A stretch of DNA of 64,000 bases from Xenophilus sp003671765 (GCA_051414805.1 CP166702.1:248001-312000); one strand, 5' to 3'; numbered from the stretch's first letter, positions 53,419-63,918 are shown. Notes: a model not told the origin generated them from the letters alone. Numbers and translations are program-made.

Positions 53419-54036
53419 ATGCCCTCCAAATCCCCTTCCTCGCCATCGACTTCGCCGCCCGCAGGCGGCCGCCGCATCCAGACGCGGCGCTCGGGGGTCC
53501 ACGGCAACGGGGTGTTCGCCGTGCAGGACATCCCCAAGGGCGAGCGGCTGATCGAATACAAGGGCGAGGTGATCGATTGGGAAGAGGCGCTGCGCCGCCA
53601 CCCGCACGACCCGGCCCAGCCCAACCACACCTTCTACTTCCACATCGATGACGAGCGCGTGATCGATGGCGGCGTGAAGGGCAACGCCGCGCGCTGGATC
53701 AACCATTCCTGCGACCCGAACTGCGAGGCCGACGAAGAGGGCGGCCGCATCTTCATCAAGGCCTTGCGCGACATCCCGGCCGGCGAGGAGCTCAACTACG
53801 ACTACGGCCTCGTGATCGACGAGCCCTACACGCCGCAGCTGCTGGCGGACTTCCCCTGCTGGTGCGGCTCGGCCAATTGCCGTGGCACGCTGCTTTCGCC
53901 CAAGGACGACGACGTGCCGGGCAAGAAGAAGAACAAAAAGAAGAAGAGCAAGGACGGCAAGGACGCGAAGGCCGGCAAGAAGAACAAGGACAAGAGGAAG
54001 AAGAAAAAGAAGGACGGGAAAGGCAAGGGCGGCTGA
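53419..54036 (+). CDS. SET domain protein-lysine methyltransferase with Lys-rich tail
   Basis: 205 residues. SET core from about residue 20: RRSGVHGNGVFAVQDIPKGE, the SAM-binding and catalytic NHSCDPNCE (about 95), and the ELNYDYGL tyrosine motif (about 121). A post-SET CWCGSANCRG zinc motif is near 150. The last 40 residues are almost all Lys, Gly, Asp and Asn. Members methylate lysines on proteins; the target here is unknown. Divergent from topB; the birA start follows its stop directly. Confidence 0.92.
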   Translation: MPSKSPSSPSTSPPAGGRRIQTRRSGVHGNGVFAVQDIPKGERLIEYKGEVIDWEEALRRHPHDPAQPNHTFYFHIDDERVIDGGVKGNAARWINHSCDPNCEADEEGGRIFIKALRDIPAGEELNYDYGLVIDEPYTPQLLADFPCWCGSANCRGTLLSPKDDDVPGKKKNKKKKSKDGKDAKAGKKNKDKRKKKKKDGKGKGG

Positions 54037-54849
54037 TTGAGCGCCTGGACACCCGCCGCCGTCGATGCGCTGCGCCGCGCTTTGGCGCAGCACGAGCCCG
54101 CGATCGCCGTCGAGGCCGTCGAGTCCATCGATTCGACCAACACCGAGCTGATGCGCCGTGCCCGTGCGGGCGACGCCCGGCCCGTGCTGCTCGTGGCCGA
54201 GCGCCAGACCGCCGGGCGGGGCCGCCTGGGCCGGGACTGGCAGAGCGCCCAGGCCGCGGCCGACCCGGCCGCATCGCTGACCTTCTCGCTGGCGCTGCCG
54301 CTGGCGCCGCAGGACTGGTCGGGCCTGTCGCTGGCCGTGGGCGTAAGCGTGGCCGAATCGCTCGATCCTGACGGCACGGCCGGCGTCAAGCTCAAGTGGC
54401 CCAACGACCTGTGGGTCGCGGACCGCAAGCTCGCCGGCATCCTGATCGAAACCGCTTCGCTGCCCGGCGCCGCGGCCACCACCCGCCAGGTGGTGATCGG
54501 CATCGGGCTGAACGTCGGCGCGCGCGAAGGCGAGGCCATGCGCACGCCGCCGGCCTGGCTGCGGCAGTGGCAGCCCGAAGCCACGCCGCAGCAGGCCCTC
54601 GTGTCGCTGGCGCCGCCGCTGCTGGCCGAGGTGCTGCGCTTCGCGGCGCAGGGTTTCGCGCCGGTGCTGCCGCGCTTCGAGACCCGGGATGCGCTGCGCG
54701 GGCGCGAGGTGGTCCTGAGCGACGGCCAGGCCGGCCTGTGCGAAGGCATCGGCCCGGGCGGCGAACTGCGCGTGCGCACGCCGGCGGGCGTGCAGGCGAT
54801 CCACAGCTCCGAGGTCAGCGTCCGGCCCCGCGGCATGGCGCTGCCCTGA
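54037..54849 (+). CDS. birA: Biotin--[acetyl-CoA-carboxylase] ligase
   Basis: 270 residues from a TTG at 54037, directly after the SET stop; no ATG is available before the conserved SIDSTNTELMRRA motif. The biotinyl-AMP binding loop is AERQTAGRGRLGRDW (about residue 58), then LKWPNDLWVADRKLAGIL (about 118) and the C-terminal domain. It lacks the N-terminal HTH of E. coli BirA, so it is a ligase without a repressor role. It biotinylates the carboxylase carrier protein. Confidence 0.94.
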   Translation: MSAWTPAAVDALRRALAQHEPAIAVEAVESIDSTNTELMRRARAGDARPVLLVAERQTAGRGRLGRDWQSAQAAADPAASLTFSLALPLAPQDWSGLSLAVGVSVAESLDPDGTAGVKLKWPNDLWVADRKLAGILIETASLPGAAATTRQVVIGIGLNVGAREGEAMRTPPAWLRQWQPEATPQQALVSLAPPLLAEVLRFAAQGFAPVLPRFETRDALRGREVVLSDGQAGLCEGIGPGGELRVRTPAGVQAIHSSEVSVRPRGMALP

Positions 54850-54872
54850 AGCGAGCGCTGCACAATCCCGCC

Positions 54873-55106
54873 ATGGTCCTGCGTCTGCTGCTTGCTGCCC
54901 TCGTCGTCGCCAACCTCGGCTACTGGCTGTGGTCGCGCGGCGCGTCGACCGAATCGGCCGACCGCGAGCCGCAGCGTTTGGGCCAGCAGATCCGGCCCGA
55001 GCTGCTGGAAGTGCGGCGCACGCCGGCCGCGCCCACCCCGGCCGCATCCGGCGGTGCGGACGCAGCGCCATCCTCCCCATCCGCGCCGCCCGCCGCGGCG
55101 CCCTGA
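54873..55106 (+). CDS. Small membrane-anchored hypothetical protein
   Basis: 77 residues. One N-terminal membrane helix (VLRLLLAALVVANLGYWLWSRG) is followed by a polar Gln/Arg/Glu region and an Ala/Pro/Ser-rich tail, probably periplasmic. No domain is recognised; layout resembles the anchor part of SPOR-type proteins but no SPOR repeat is visible. Likely co-transcribed with birA (23 bp). Confidence 0.65.
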   Translation: MVLRLLLAALVVANLGYWLWSRGASTESADREPQRLGQQIRPELLEVRRTPAAPTPAASGGADAAPSSPSAPPAAAP

Positions 55107-55109
55107 GCC

Positions 55110-56669
55110 TCAGTCCGGCGCGGTGTCGAAGCGCACCGTGACGCGCGTGCCCGGCGGGTGCTGCCCGGGGTGCGCATCCTCCAGTTCGACCCGCGCGCGG
55201 TGCTGTCCCGCGATCTCGCGCACGATCGGCAGGCCCAGGCCGGACCCGTCGGCCTCGTTGCCCAGCACGCGGTAGAAGGGCTCGAAGACCAGCTCGCGGT
55301 CGGCCTCGGCGATGCCGGGGCCCGAGTCTTCCACCTGCAGCAGCAGCACGTGGCCGAAGGGGTCGGCCAGCACGTGGACGGTGATCACGCCCGGCCGTTC
55401 GGGCGACGAGGGCGTGTAGTTGATCGCGTTGTCCAGCAGGTTGCGGATCAGCTCGCGCAGCAAGGTGGCGTTGCCCTGCAGCTCCACGCCGCGGGCGCCC
55501 GGCTGCGCGCCGTCGTAGCCCAGGTCGAGCGAACGTTCCATCGCCCGCGGCAGCATCTCGCGCACCACCTCGATGGTCAGCCGCGCCAGGTCGCAGGGCT
55601 GGCGGGTGAGGGTGCCGACGCCGCCCTCGGCCCGCGCCAGCGCCAGCAGCTGGTTCACCGTGTGGGTGGCGCGGATGCTGGCGCGCCCGATCTGCTGGAG
55701 CGACTTCTTCAGTTCCTCGGCATCGGCGTTGTCGCGCTGCGCCAGGTCGGCCTGCATGCGCAGCCCGGCCAGCGGCGTCTTGAGCTGGTGCGCCGCGTCG
55801 GCCAGGAAGCGCTTCTGCGTCGCCATCGAGTCGTTCAGCTTGCCCAGCAGCTCGTTGACCGAGGACACCAGCGGCACCACCTCCAGCGGCACGGCCGACT
55901 CCTCCAGCGGGCTCAGGTCGTCGGGGCGGCGCTCGCGGATGCGCGCCTCCACCGCCGACAGCGGCTTGATGCCGCGCACCAGCGCGAGCCAGATCAGCAG
56001 CACCGCCAAGGGCAGGATGGCGAACTGCGGCAGCAGCACGCCCTTGATGATCTCGGTGGCCAGGACCGATTGCTTCTCGCGCGTTTCGGCCACCTGCACC
56101 AGCACCAGCCCGCGGGGCCGCGGCGCCGCGCCCGCGAGGTCGGCCAGCGCGCCGGTGGCGTCGCCATCGACCTGCTGCAGCGCGAACGCGGCGCCGGCGC
56201 CCGGGCCCGCCGCCGGGGTGCGCGGCGCATCGGCCGGGTGGTCGCCGAGCTCGAGCCACAGGTAGGCCACGCGCACCGGCTGGCCCCGCATGTGGGCATC
56301 GCGCAGGTAGGCGACGCCGGGCACCGGGCGCTCCTCCGTGCTCGGGCCGGGCAGGTCGCCGTCCCCTGCGATGGCGTCGCCGGCGCTGTCGAGGATCTGG
56401 AAGTAGACGTGGTCGGCGTCGTCGCCACGCAGCAGTTCGCGCAGCGCCACCGGCGGCACGAAGGGCGTGCCGGCCGGCTCGCGCTGCAGCAGGCGGGCCA
56501 GCGTGCGCACGTTGTGCTCCAGTGCGCGGTCGTAGGGCGAGTTGGCGATGCCCTGCGCCACCAGCCAGGTCACGCCGATGCTCACCGGCACCAGCAGCAG
56601 CAGCGGCGTGAGCATCCAGTCCAGGATTTCCCCGAACAGCGAACGCTGGGCGCGCTGGAAGATTTTCAT
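55110..56669 (-). CDS. Sensor histidine kinase, TctE-like
   Basis: 519 residues from MKIFQRAQRSLFGEILDWML. Membrane helix 1 (about residues 18-38), a periplasmic 2CSK-type sensor domain (residues 40-190), helix 2 (about 210-230), then a HAMP-like linker. The phospho-acceptor His is in AAHQLKTPLAGLRMQAD, the N-box in NLLDNAINYTP, and the ATP motifs in DSGPGI and GSGLGLPIVREIA. Pairs with the regulator at 56869. TctDE systems control tricarboxylate uptake, but the ligand here is not known. Confidence 0.94.
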   Translation of the reverse strand: MKIFQRAQRSLFGEILDWMLTPLLLLVPVSIGVTWLVAQGIANSPYDRALEHNVRTLARLLQREPAGTPFVPPVALRELLRGDDADHVYFQILDSAGDAIAGDGDLPGPSTEERPVPGVAYLRDAHMRGQPVRVAYLWLELGDHPADAPRTPAAGPGAGAAFALQQVDGDATGALADLAGAAPRPRGLVLVQVAETREKQSVLATEIIKGVLLPQFAILPLAVLLIWLALVRGIKPLSAVEARIRERRPDDLSPLEESAVPLEVVPLVSSVNELLGKLNDSMATQKRFLADAAHQLKTPLAGLRMQADLAQRDNADAEELKKSLQQIGRASIRATHTVNQLLALARAEGGVGTLTRQPCDLARLTIEVVREMLPRAMERSLDLGYDGAQPGARGVELQGNATLLRELIRNLLDNAINYTPSSPERPGVITVHVLADPFGHVLLLQVEDSGPGIAEADRELVFEPFYRVLGNEADGSGLGLPIVREIAGQHRARVELEDAHPGQHPPGTRVTVRFDTAPD

Positions 56670-56671
56670 GG

Positions 56672-56731
56672 GTCGAATCGGGCTGCGGGCCAGGTGGGGC
56701 AAGCGCGGATAGCTATCGAATTTGTAGCAAT
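56672..56731. repeat. REP-like dispersed repeat, copy 4
   Basis: CGAATCGGGCTGCGGGCC, then AAGCGCGGATAGCTATCGAATTTGTAGCAA. Same order of parts as other copies. It forms the untranslated leader of the histidine kinase gene, between it and the regulator gene. Confidence 0.65.
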
Positions 56732-56744
56732 TGGGCCAACGAAT

Positions 56745-56858
56745 GCGGACCGCCATACGCGAAGGACGCAAAAGTTACGCGAAGGTCGCGAAAGGACAAC
56801 CAGGAATTTTTTTGCGTCCTTCGCGTGACCTTCACGCCCTTCGCGGAGGGCGGTCCGC
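56745..56858. repeat. Palindromic intergenic element, copy C
   Basis: Outer arms GCGGACCGCC (56745-56754) and GGCGGTCCGC (56849-56858) are perfect complements; inner arms 56758-56773 and 56810-56825 match over 16 bp. It begins 10 bases beyond the stop of the response regulator. Rich in CGCGAAGG units, it resembles the elements at 57586 and 59405 in style rather than base by base. Confidence 0.8.
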
Positions 56859-56868
56859 CTTGCGTCGC

Positions 56869-57543
<675 letters not shown>

Positions 57544-57585
57544 GAGGTGTCTCCGAGGGTGCGGGATTCTAGGAAGGCGGGCTTC

Positions 57586-57711
57586 CGGACGCTGAGAGCG
57601 CAAAGATGACGCAGAGAACGCAGAAAAGCCAGAAGAAATCTTTTGGTTGTTCCTTCTGCGGCCTCTGCGAATCCTTTGCGCCCTCTGCGTTCGGCTGTCC
57701 GATCCCGCTTT
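57586..57711 (-). repeat. Palindromic intergenic element, copy A
   Basis: ACGCAGAG-type arms around 57608 pair with complements near 57650-57670. On the minus strand its right end (57678-57711) matches 59405-59438 of copy B at 33 of 34 positions. It begins at the marR stop codon. Probably acts as a transcript-ending or mRNA-stabilising hairpin. Confidence 0.75.
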
Positions 57712-58187
57712 CAAGACCCCGCATACGCCTCCAACCCCAGCGCCACCACCGTCGCCACCTCCTCGCCCACGCTGGCGCGGAACTCGGCCTCGGCCTGTGC
57801 CACCGAGCGGCGGAAGGCATCCAGCCAAGCCAGGCCATCGGCCGTGAAGACGACACGGCGGGCGCGTGCATCGTGCGGGTCGGGCTCGCGGGTGACCAGG
57901 CCCCAGGCCGCGCACTGGTCGACCAGGGCGGCCATGGCCTGCTTGCTCATGCCGGCGCTCTCGGCCAGGTCGGTCAGGCGCGAGCCGCCGCGCGCCAGGT
58001 GGCGGGTGATGTGGATGTGCGCTGCCGTCACCTGCTGGCGCGCCGCCAGGTTCGACAGCGCGAGCGGCACCTCGACGTCGTGCGCCATGAGTTCGAACAC
58101 GCGGGCGTCGAAGCGGCGCATCGCATGGCCCAGCAGGCGGCCCAGGTGGGTCTGGCGCCAGGCGTCGTCGTCAGGGGGGGCGGCCAT
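57711..58187 (-). CDS. MarR family transcriptional regulator
   Basis: 158 residues. The winged HTH is centred on GGSRLTDLAESAGMSKQAMAALVDQCAAWGLVTREPDPHDARARRVVFT (about residues 66-115), with helical dimerisation segments on both sides. Its divergent neighbour is recA, 145 bp away between starts. A 25-bp inverted repeat lies 7 bp before its start, implying autorepression. Ligand unknown. Confidence 0.92.
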   Translation of the reverse strand: MAAPPDDDAWRQTHLGRLLGHAMRRFDARVFELMAHDVEVPLALSNLAARQQVTAAHIHITRHLARGGSRLTDLAESAGMSKQAMAALVDQCAAWGLVTREPDPHDARARRVVFTADGLAWLDAFRRSVAQAEAEFRASVGEEVATVVALGLEAYAGS

Positions 58188-58193
58188 GGCGAA

Positions 58194-58218
58194 TTTTAGT
58201 CAGGCAAACTGACTAAAA
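58194..58218. promoter_or_regulatory. MarR operator
   Basis: TTTTAGTCAG (58194-58203), GCAAA, CTGACTAAAA (58209-58218): perfect 10-bp arms. The TTAGTCAG half-site and location immediately before the marR ATG fit a MarR dimer site. It may also touch the recA promoter region. Confidence 0.7.
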
Positions 58219-58253
58219 AGAGGCTTCCAAGAAAAGTATGAGCCGCTACATTA

Positions 58254-58269
58254 CTGGTCATGCATCCAG
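58254..58269 (+). promoter_or_regulatory. Possible LexA box upstream of recA
   Basis: CTGGTCATGCATCCAG fits CTG-N10-CAG, and is 64 bases before the recA ATG. The centre lacks the AT-rich core of the consensus CTGTATATATATACAG, so it is a weak candidate. Confidence 0.35.
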
Positions 58270-58332
58270 CCTGTCGTTAATCGCAGCTGGAGCGATTCAA
58301 GCCCAACCCGTTGTTTTTCAAGGAGTTTCGAG

Positions 58333-59403
<1,071 letters not shown>

Positions 59404-59404
59404 C

Positions 59405-59535
59405 AAAGCGGGATCGGGCAGCCGAACGCAGAGGGCGCGGAGGTTTCGCAGAGGGCGCGGAAAAAGGAAATCACGGGACATCCCGTGTTTCTTCCGCCCC
59501 CTTCACGACGCCTCGCGCCTTTGGCGTCCCAAGTC
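59405..59535 (+). repeat. Palindromic intergenic element, copy B
   Basis: Starts one base after the recA stop. Its first 34 bases match copy A (complement of 57678-57711) at 33 positions. Contains the hairpin CACGGGA-CA-TCCCGTG at about 59473-59488. It may end or shield the recA transcript. Confidence 0.75.
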
Positions 59536-59546
59536 CATGATTCCGA

Positions 59547-59605
59547 GCCGAATTGCCCTCCGGCGCCCATCCCGTGGGCGCAGGCAGCTGTCGAATTCAT
59601 AGCAA
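59547..59605 (+). repeat. REP-like dispersed repeat, copy 5
   Basis: GAGCCGAATTGCCCTCCG, then a perfect stem GCGCCCA (59563-59569) and TGGGCGC (59575-59581), then GCAGCTGTCGAATTCATAGCAA. The best-preserved copy in the window. It ends on the base before the recX start codon, so recX's leader is formed by the repeat. Confidence 0.75.
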
Positions 59606-60058
59606 ATGGCTTTTTCCGCTCCTTCGCTCAAGGGCCGCGCGCTGCGACTGCTCAGCCAGCGCGAGCATTCGCGGGCCGAGCTGGAACGCAAGCTCGCGCG
59701 GCACGAGGAAGAGCCCGGCACGCTGGCGCGCGCACTCGACGAGCTGGCGGCCAAGGACTTCATCAGCGAGGCGCGGGTCGTGCAGTCGGTGCTGCACCAG
59801 CGCGCGCCGCGGCTGGGTGCGGCCCGGGTGCGGCAGGAGCTGCAGGCCAAGGGCATCGCGCCCGACGCCGTGGCCGAGGCGGTGTCGAGTCTGCAGGCCA
59901 CCGAGCTGGAGCGCGCCCGCGCGCTGTGGCAGCGCCGCTTCGACGCGCCGCCGTCGGACGCCAAGGAGCGCGCCCGCCAGGCTCGCTTCCTCCTGGCGCG
60001 CGGCTTTGCGGGCGCCACGGTGGCCAAGGTCCTGCGAACCGGAGCCGACGATGACTGA
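59606..60058 (+). CDS. recX: Regulatory protein RecX
   Basis: 150 residues of the three-helix tandem repeat RecX fold: LKGRALRLLSQREHSRAELERKLARHEEE, then ELAAKDFISEARVVQSVLHQRAPRLGAARVRQELQAKGI, then ARFLLARGFAGATVAKVL. It limits RecA filament growth. The ATG at 59606 follows a REP-like repeat and has no Shine-Dalgarno sequence. Its last 8 bases overlap the SRPBCC gene. Confidence 0.96.
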   Translation: MAFSAPSLKGRALRLLSQREHSRAELERKLARHEEEPGTLARALDELAAKDFISEARVVQSVLHQRAPRLGAARVRQELQAKGIAPDAVAEAVSSLQATELERARALWQRRFDAPPSDAKERARQARFLLARGFAGATVAKVLRTGADDD

Positions 60059-60494
60059 TGCGCTTGTTCCCACCCTGACGCGCGTGATCGTCGAGCGCGT
60101 GGCCTGCGACTGGCGGCGCGCCTGGGCGCTGGCCGCCGATCCGCTGCGCATGCCCGAATGGGCCAGCGGCCTCGCCAGCGGCCACTTCACGCGCGAGGGC
60201 GAGCACTGGCGCTTCGAGACTGCCGAGGGCAGCCGCGCCCGCGTGCGCTTCGCGCCGGCCAACGACTTCGGCGTGCTCGACCACTGGGTGACGCCCGAGG
60301 TGCCCGAAGGCGCCGCCGAGATCTATTTGCCCTTTCGCGTCATCGGCCTGGGCGAGGGCGTGTGCGAATTCCAGTTCACGTTGCTGCGGCAGCCGGCCAT
60401 GGACGATGCGGCCTTCAAGCGGGATGCACGGTGGATCGCACGCGATCTGCGCACGCTGCGCGAGCTGCTCGAGGCGCCGCTCTCACGGCCCTAG
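60051..60494 (+). CDS. SRPBCC family (polyketide cyclase-like) protein
   Basis: 147 residues from the ATG overlapping recX. VACDWRRAWALAADPLRMPEWASGLASG near residue 18 is the START/SRPBCC-type opening, with beta strands HWRFETAEGSRARVRFAP and DHWVTPEVPEGAAEIYLPFRVI. The C-terminal helix RDARWIARDLRTLRELLEAP closes the cavity. Ligand and role unknown; linkage with recX is probably incidental. It converges on the XRE gene with a 4-bp overlap. Confidence 0.85.
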   Translation: MTDALVPTLTRVIVERVACDWRRAWALAADPLRMPEWASGLASGHFTREGEHWRFETAEGSRARVRFAPANDFGVLDHWVTPEVPEGAAEIYLPFRVIGLGEGVCEFQFTLLRQPAMDDAAFKRDARWIARDLRTLRELLEAPLSRP

Positions 60495-60949
60495 CCTTGC
60501 TTGGGGCGCGGCGGCTCGCTGAGCAGGAGACCGACCAGCGTCGCGACCACCTGCAACTGCTCGGGCGTGAGCCGCGCCAGGTCGGTGGCCAGCTTGGCCG
60601 CGAGCTCCGGCACGTAGGGCGTGGGTGAGGACTCGGACACTGCCGACGCTCCCGACACCTCGGACACTCCTGGCTCTGGCCGCTCCACCGCGGCTGAATC
60701 CTCGTCGCCGAAGCGCAGCCATTGCGGCGGCACCTGGAGCCAGCGCGCCAGTTCCTGCAGCCGGCCCTGTGCCGGGATCGCCTCGCCCTGCAGCCACTTG
60801 CGGGTGGCATGGGCGGTCACCGGATGGCCGCTGCTGCGACGGTTGAATTCGCGGGCAAGACCGGTCGCGCCGATCACCTTCCACCCCGCGCGGTCGAGCG
60901 AAAGCCGCAGCCTCTGGCTGAATGCGTCGCGGTCCTCGGCGGGATTCAT
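60491..60949 (-). CDS. XRE-type transcriptional regulator
   Basis: 152 residues from MNPAEDRDAFSQRLRLSLDRAG; an ATG at 60958 adds three residues. The HTH region is FSQRLRLSLDRAGWKVIGATGLAREFNRRSSGHPVTAHATRKWLQGEAIP, like Cro/C1-type regulators of mobile and stress genes. A Ser/Pro/Glu-rich linker and a C-terminal helix LTPEQLQVVATLVGLLLSEPP follow. A palindrome lies just upstream. Its likely target is itself and the divergent plus-strand unit. Confidence 0.85.
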   Translation of the reverse strand: MNPAEDRDAFSQRLRLSLDRAGWKVIGATGLAREFNRRSSGHPVTAHATRKWLQGEAIPAQGRLQELARWLQVPPQWLRFGDEDSAAVERPEPGVSEVSGASAVSESSPTPYVPELAAKLATDLARLTPEQLQVVATLVGLLLSEPPRPKQG

Positions 60950-60972
60950 GGCGCGCATGGTTCCGATCGAGC

Positions 60973-61003
60973 GACTGAAAGTCAGTCGGTAAAAATTGAC
61001 TTT
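60973..61003. promoter_or_regulatory. Operator/promoter region between XRE gene and divergent unit
   Basis: GACTGA-AAG-TCAGTC at 60973-60987 is a perfect inverted repeat. Overlapping arms AAAGTCA (60978-60984) and TGACTTT (60997-61003) form a second. TTGACT at 60996 plus CACAAT 17 bases later would give a plus-strand promoter. Confidence 0.5.
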
Positions 61004-61068
61004 GGGTCGTGGGCAAAACACAATTTCCGTGCTTCGCTTCGTTTTCGCAGAAGAACAGGCAGGGAGAA

Positions 61069-61236
61069 ATGAAATCACTCGAGGGCCGCAACGGCCCGTG
61101 CATGCGGCTGCGCCCATGGCGGGCAGCCACCGACCCGCCGGTGTGGCCGCCTCTGGATCGCCGCCGCCACCGCCACCCCAGTCCAGCCGGCTGGTGCAGC
61201 AGCCCGCAGCCATGGCCCTCTGGGACTTCCTGCTGA
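61069..61236 (+). CDS. Small Arg/Pro-rich ORF with strong ribosome site
   Basis: 55 residues. AGGGAGAA directly precedes the ATG, the best ribosome site in this interval. The product is Arg-, Pro- and Trp-rich with no family. It overlaps the membrane-protein ORF at 61212 by 25 bases in another frame, so it may be a leader peptide coupled to it, or a non-coding coincidence. Confidence 0.3.
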   Translation: MKSLEGRNGPCMRLRPWRAATDPPVWPPLDRRRHRHPSPAGWCSSPQPWPSGTSC

Positions 61237-61532
61237 TCGGCTGGGCGCAGGGCCTCTATGGCGCCCTGTGCAGCCAGGGCATCGGCGGCTGCCTGCTCGC
61301 TGCGGCAGCCGGCTGGCAACTGGCCTGCTGGGGACTTCGCCTGACGGAGTCCGAACTCGCGGGCCCGGCCCATCTGCCCGACGGCCTGCACACCCGCCGC
61401 AGGAACGCCGTGGCCGAGCGCCTGCAAGGCGCTCGCTCGGGGCGGTGGCTGGGCGGGCTGCTGCAGGCCGCCGGCGCGCTGCTGATGGCGGCCGCCCTGG
61501 TGGCGCTGGCACGTACCGTGGCGAACGGCTGA
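61212..61532 (+). CDS. Hypothetical membrane protein
   Basis: 106 residues from MALWDFLLIGWAQGLYGAL. Three hydrophobic stretches: GALCSQGIGGCLLAAAAGWQLACWGL, WLGGLLQAAGALLMAAALVALARTV and the N-terminal one. A charged segment RRRNAVAERLQGARSG lies between. No family recognised. The start is uncertain; the frame is open to 60996, but the upstream sequence is Pro-rich and not protein-like. Confidence 0.45.
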   Translation: MALWDFLLIGWAQGLYGALCSQGIGGCLLAAAAGWQLACWGLRLTESELAGPAHLPDGLHTRRRNAVAERLQGARSGRWLGGLLQAAGALLMAAALVALARTVANG

Positions 61533-61564
61533 TCGTCCGCGATGGGCGCGGAGAAGCGCTCGAC

Positions 61565-61602
61565 GAAAAAGGCCCGCAGCTCCCGCACTTCGGGTGCGGG
61601 CC
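61565..61602 (-). terminator. Rho-independent terminator of argC
   Basis: GGCCCGCA (61571-61578) pairs with TGCGGGCC (61595-61602); on the minus strand the stem is followed by TTTTT. An inner CCCGCAC-TTCGG-GTGCGGG stem alternates with it. It lies 18 bases after the argC stop. Confidence 0.8.
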
Positions 61603-61620
61603 GCTATCCAAACGATGGCG

Positions 61621-62544
61621 TCAGAGGCCCAGCATCAGCGACAGGTTCTGCACCGCGGCGCCGCTGGCGCCCTTGCCGAGGTTGTCGAGCCGCGCAATGG
61701 CCACCGCGTGGCGATGGTCCTCGTTCGGGAACACGCGGATCTCCAGCACGTTCGTGTCGTTGAGCGCCAGGGCGTCGAGCTTGCCGTCCTCGGTGGGCGG
61801 CAGCACCTTCACGAACTGCTCGGGCGTGTTGCTCTTCGCGTAGTGGGCGGCGTAGGCCGCCTGCAGGTCGCCGGCCTTCGGCTTGCCGGGCAGCTGGTCC
61901 AGGTGCAGTGGCAGCTGCACCAGCATGCCCTGCTTGAAGTTGCCCACCGAGGGAATGAAGACGGGCCGCGCCGTGAGGCCGGTGTACTTCATGATCTCGG
62001 GGATGTGCTTGTGCTTCAGCCCCAGCGCATAGGTCTCGAACAGCGGCGCGGTGCCGGCCTCGTAGGCCTCGATCATGGTGCGGCCGCCGCCGGAGTAGCC
62101 GCTCACCGAGGGCAATGCGATGGGGAAGTCGGCGGGCAGCAGGCCGGCATCGACCAGCGGGCGCACCAGCGCGATGGCGCCGGTGGCGTAGCAGCCGGGG
62201 TTGGCGACGCGCTCGGCCTTCGCCACCGCGTCGGCCTGGCCGGGGGTCAGTTCGGGAAAGCCGTAGACCCAGTCGGGCGCCACGCGGTGCGCGGTCGAGG
62301 CATCGACGACGCGGGGTTTGCGGCTGCCCAGGCCGTCGATCAAAGCGACGGACTCACGCGCGGCGTCGTCGTGCAGGCACAGGATGACCAGATCGACGCC
62401 GGCCATCAGGTCGCGTTTGGCCGAGGTGTCCTTGCGAAGCTCGGGCGCGATGCTGACGAGCTCGACCTGCGGCATGCGGGCGAGGCGCTCGCGGATCTGC
62501 AGGCCGGTGGTGCCGGCTTCGCCATCGATGAAGATCCTGGGCAT
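61621..62544 (-). CDS. argC: N-acetyl-gamma-glutamyl-phosphate reductase (type 2)
   Basis: 307 residues. NADP motif IDGEAGTTGLQI at the N-terminus; the catalytic Cys is in ERVANPGCYATGAIAL (about residue 117). SGYSGGGRTMIEAY and ALGLKHKHIPEI are typical of the shorter type 2 ArgC enzymes. It reduces N-acetylglutamyl phosphate in arginine synthesis. No other arg genes are adjacent. The reverse-strand frame is open to 63990, but the start is clear at MPRIFIDGEAG. Confidence 0.96.
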   Translation of the reverse strand: MPRIFIDGEAGTTGLQIRERLARMPQVELVSIAPELRKDTSAKRDLMAGVDLVILCLHDDAARESVALIDGLGSRKPRVVDASTAHRVAPDWVYGFPELTPGQADAVAKAERVANPGCYATGAIALVRPLVDAGLLPADFPIALPSVSGYSGGGRTMIEAYEAGTAPLFETYALGLKHKHIPEIMKYTGLTARPVFIPSVGNFKQGMLVQLPLHLDQLPGKPKAGDLQAAYAAHYAKSNTPEQFVKVLPPTEDGKLDALALNDTNVLEIRVFPNEDHRHAVAIARLDNLGKGASGAAVQNLSLMLGL

Positions 62545-62628
62545 GAGCTGCCTCCTCTGACTCGAGCTGCGGGGCGTTCCCGTTGACGCGGAAACTACGT
62601 ATTGACCACATGAACGGCCGGGGCCTGT

Positions 62629-62641
62629 GGTGCAACGCACC
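62629..62641. promoter_or_regulatory. Inverted repeat upstream of sucC
   Basis: GGTGC-AAC-GCACC, perfect 5-bp arms, about 105 bases before the sucC start. Possible operator; no regulator can be named. Confidence 0.3.
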
Positions 62642-62745
62642 ATGATACAGTCGACGGCTGCTCCGCCGCCCCCGCCTGCCCAGCCAGTCGGCGCCCGTGG
62701 CCCGCGGACAACAGCACCATCCAACTCCGTTCCGAGAGACTCCTC

Positions 62746-63906
<1,161 letters not shown>

Positions 63907-63918
63907 GGAACATTCGCC

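Noticed and set aside
50305..54036. A 1243-codon open frame on the plus strand through topB
   Set aside because: Only its end (from 53419) is a real gene, the SET protein; the remainder is an antisense shadow of topB, rich in His, Leu and Arg as expected from GC-rich third positions.
58254..58269. Strong SOS box for recA
   Set aside because: The CTG-N10-CAG skeleton is present but the AT-rich core is not, so it is kept only as a weak candidate.
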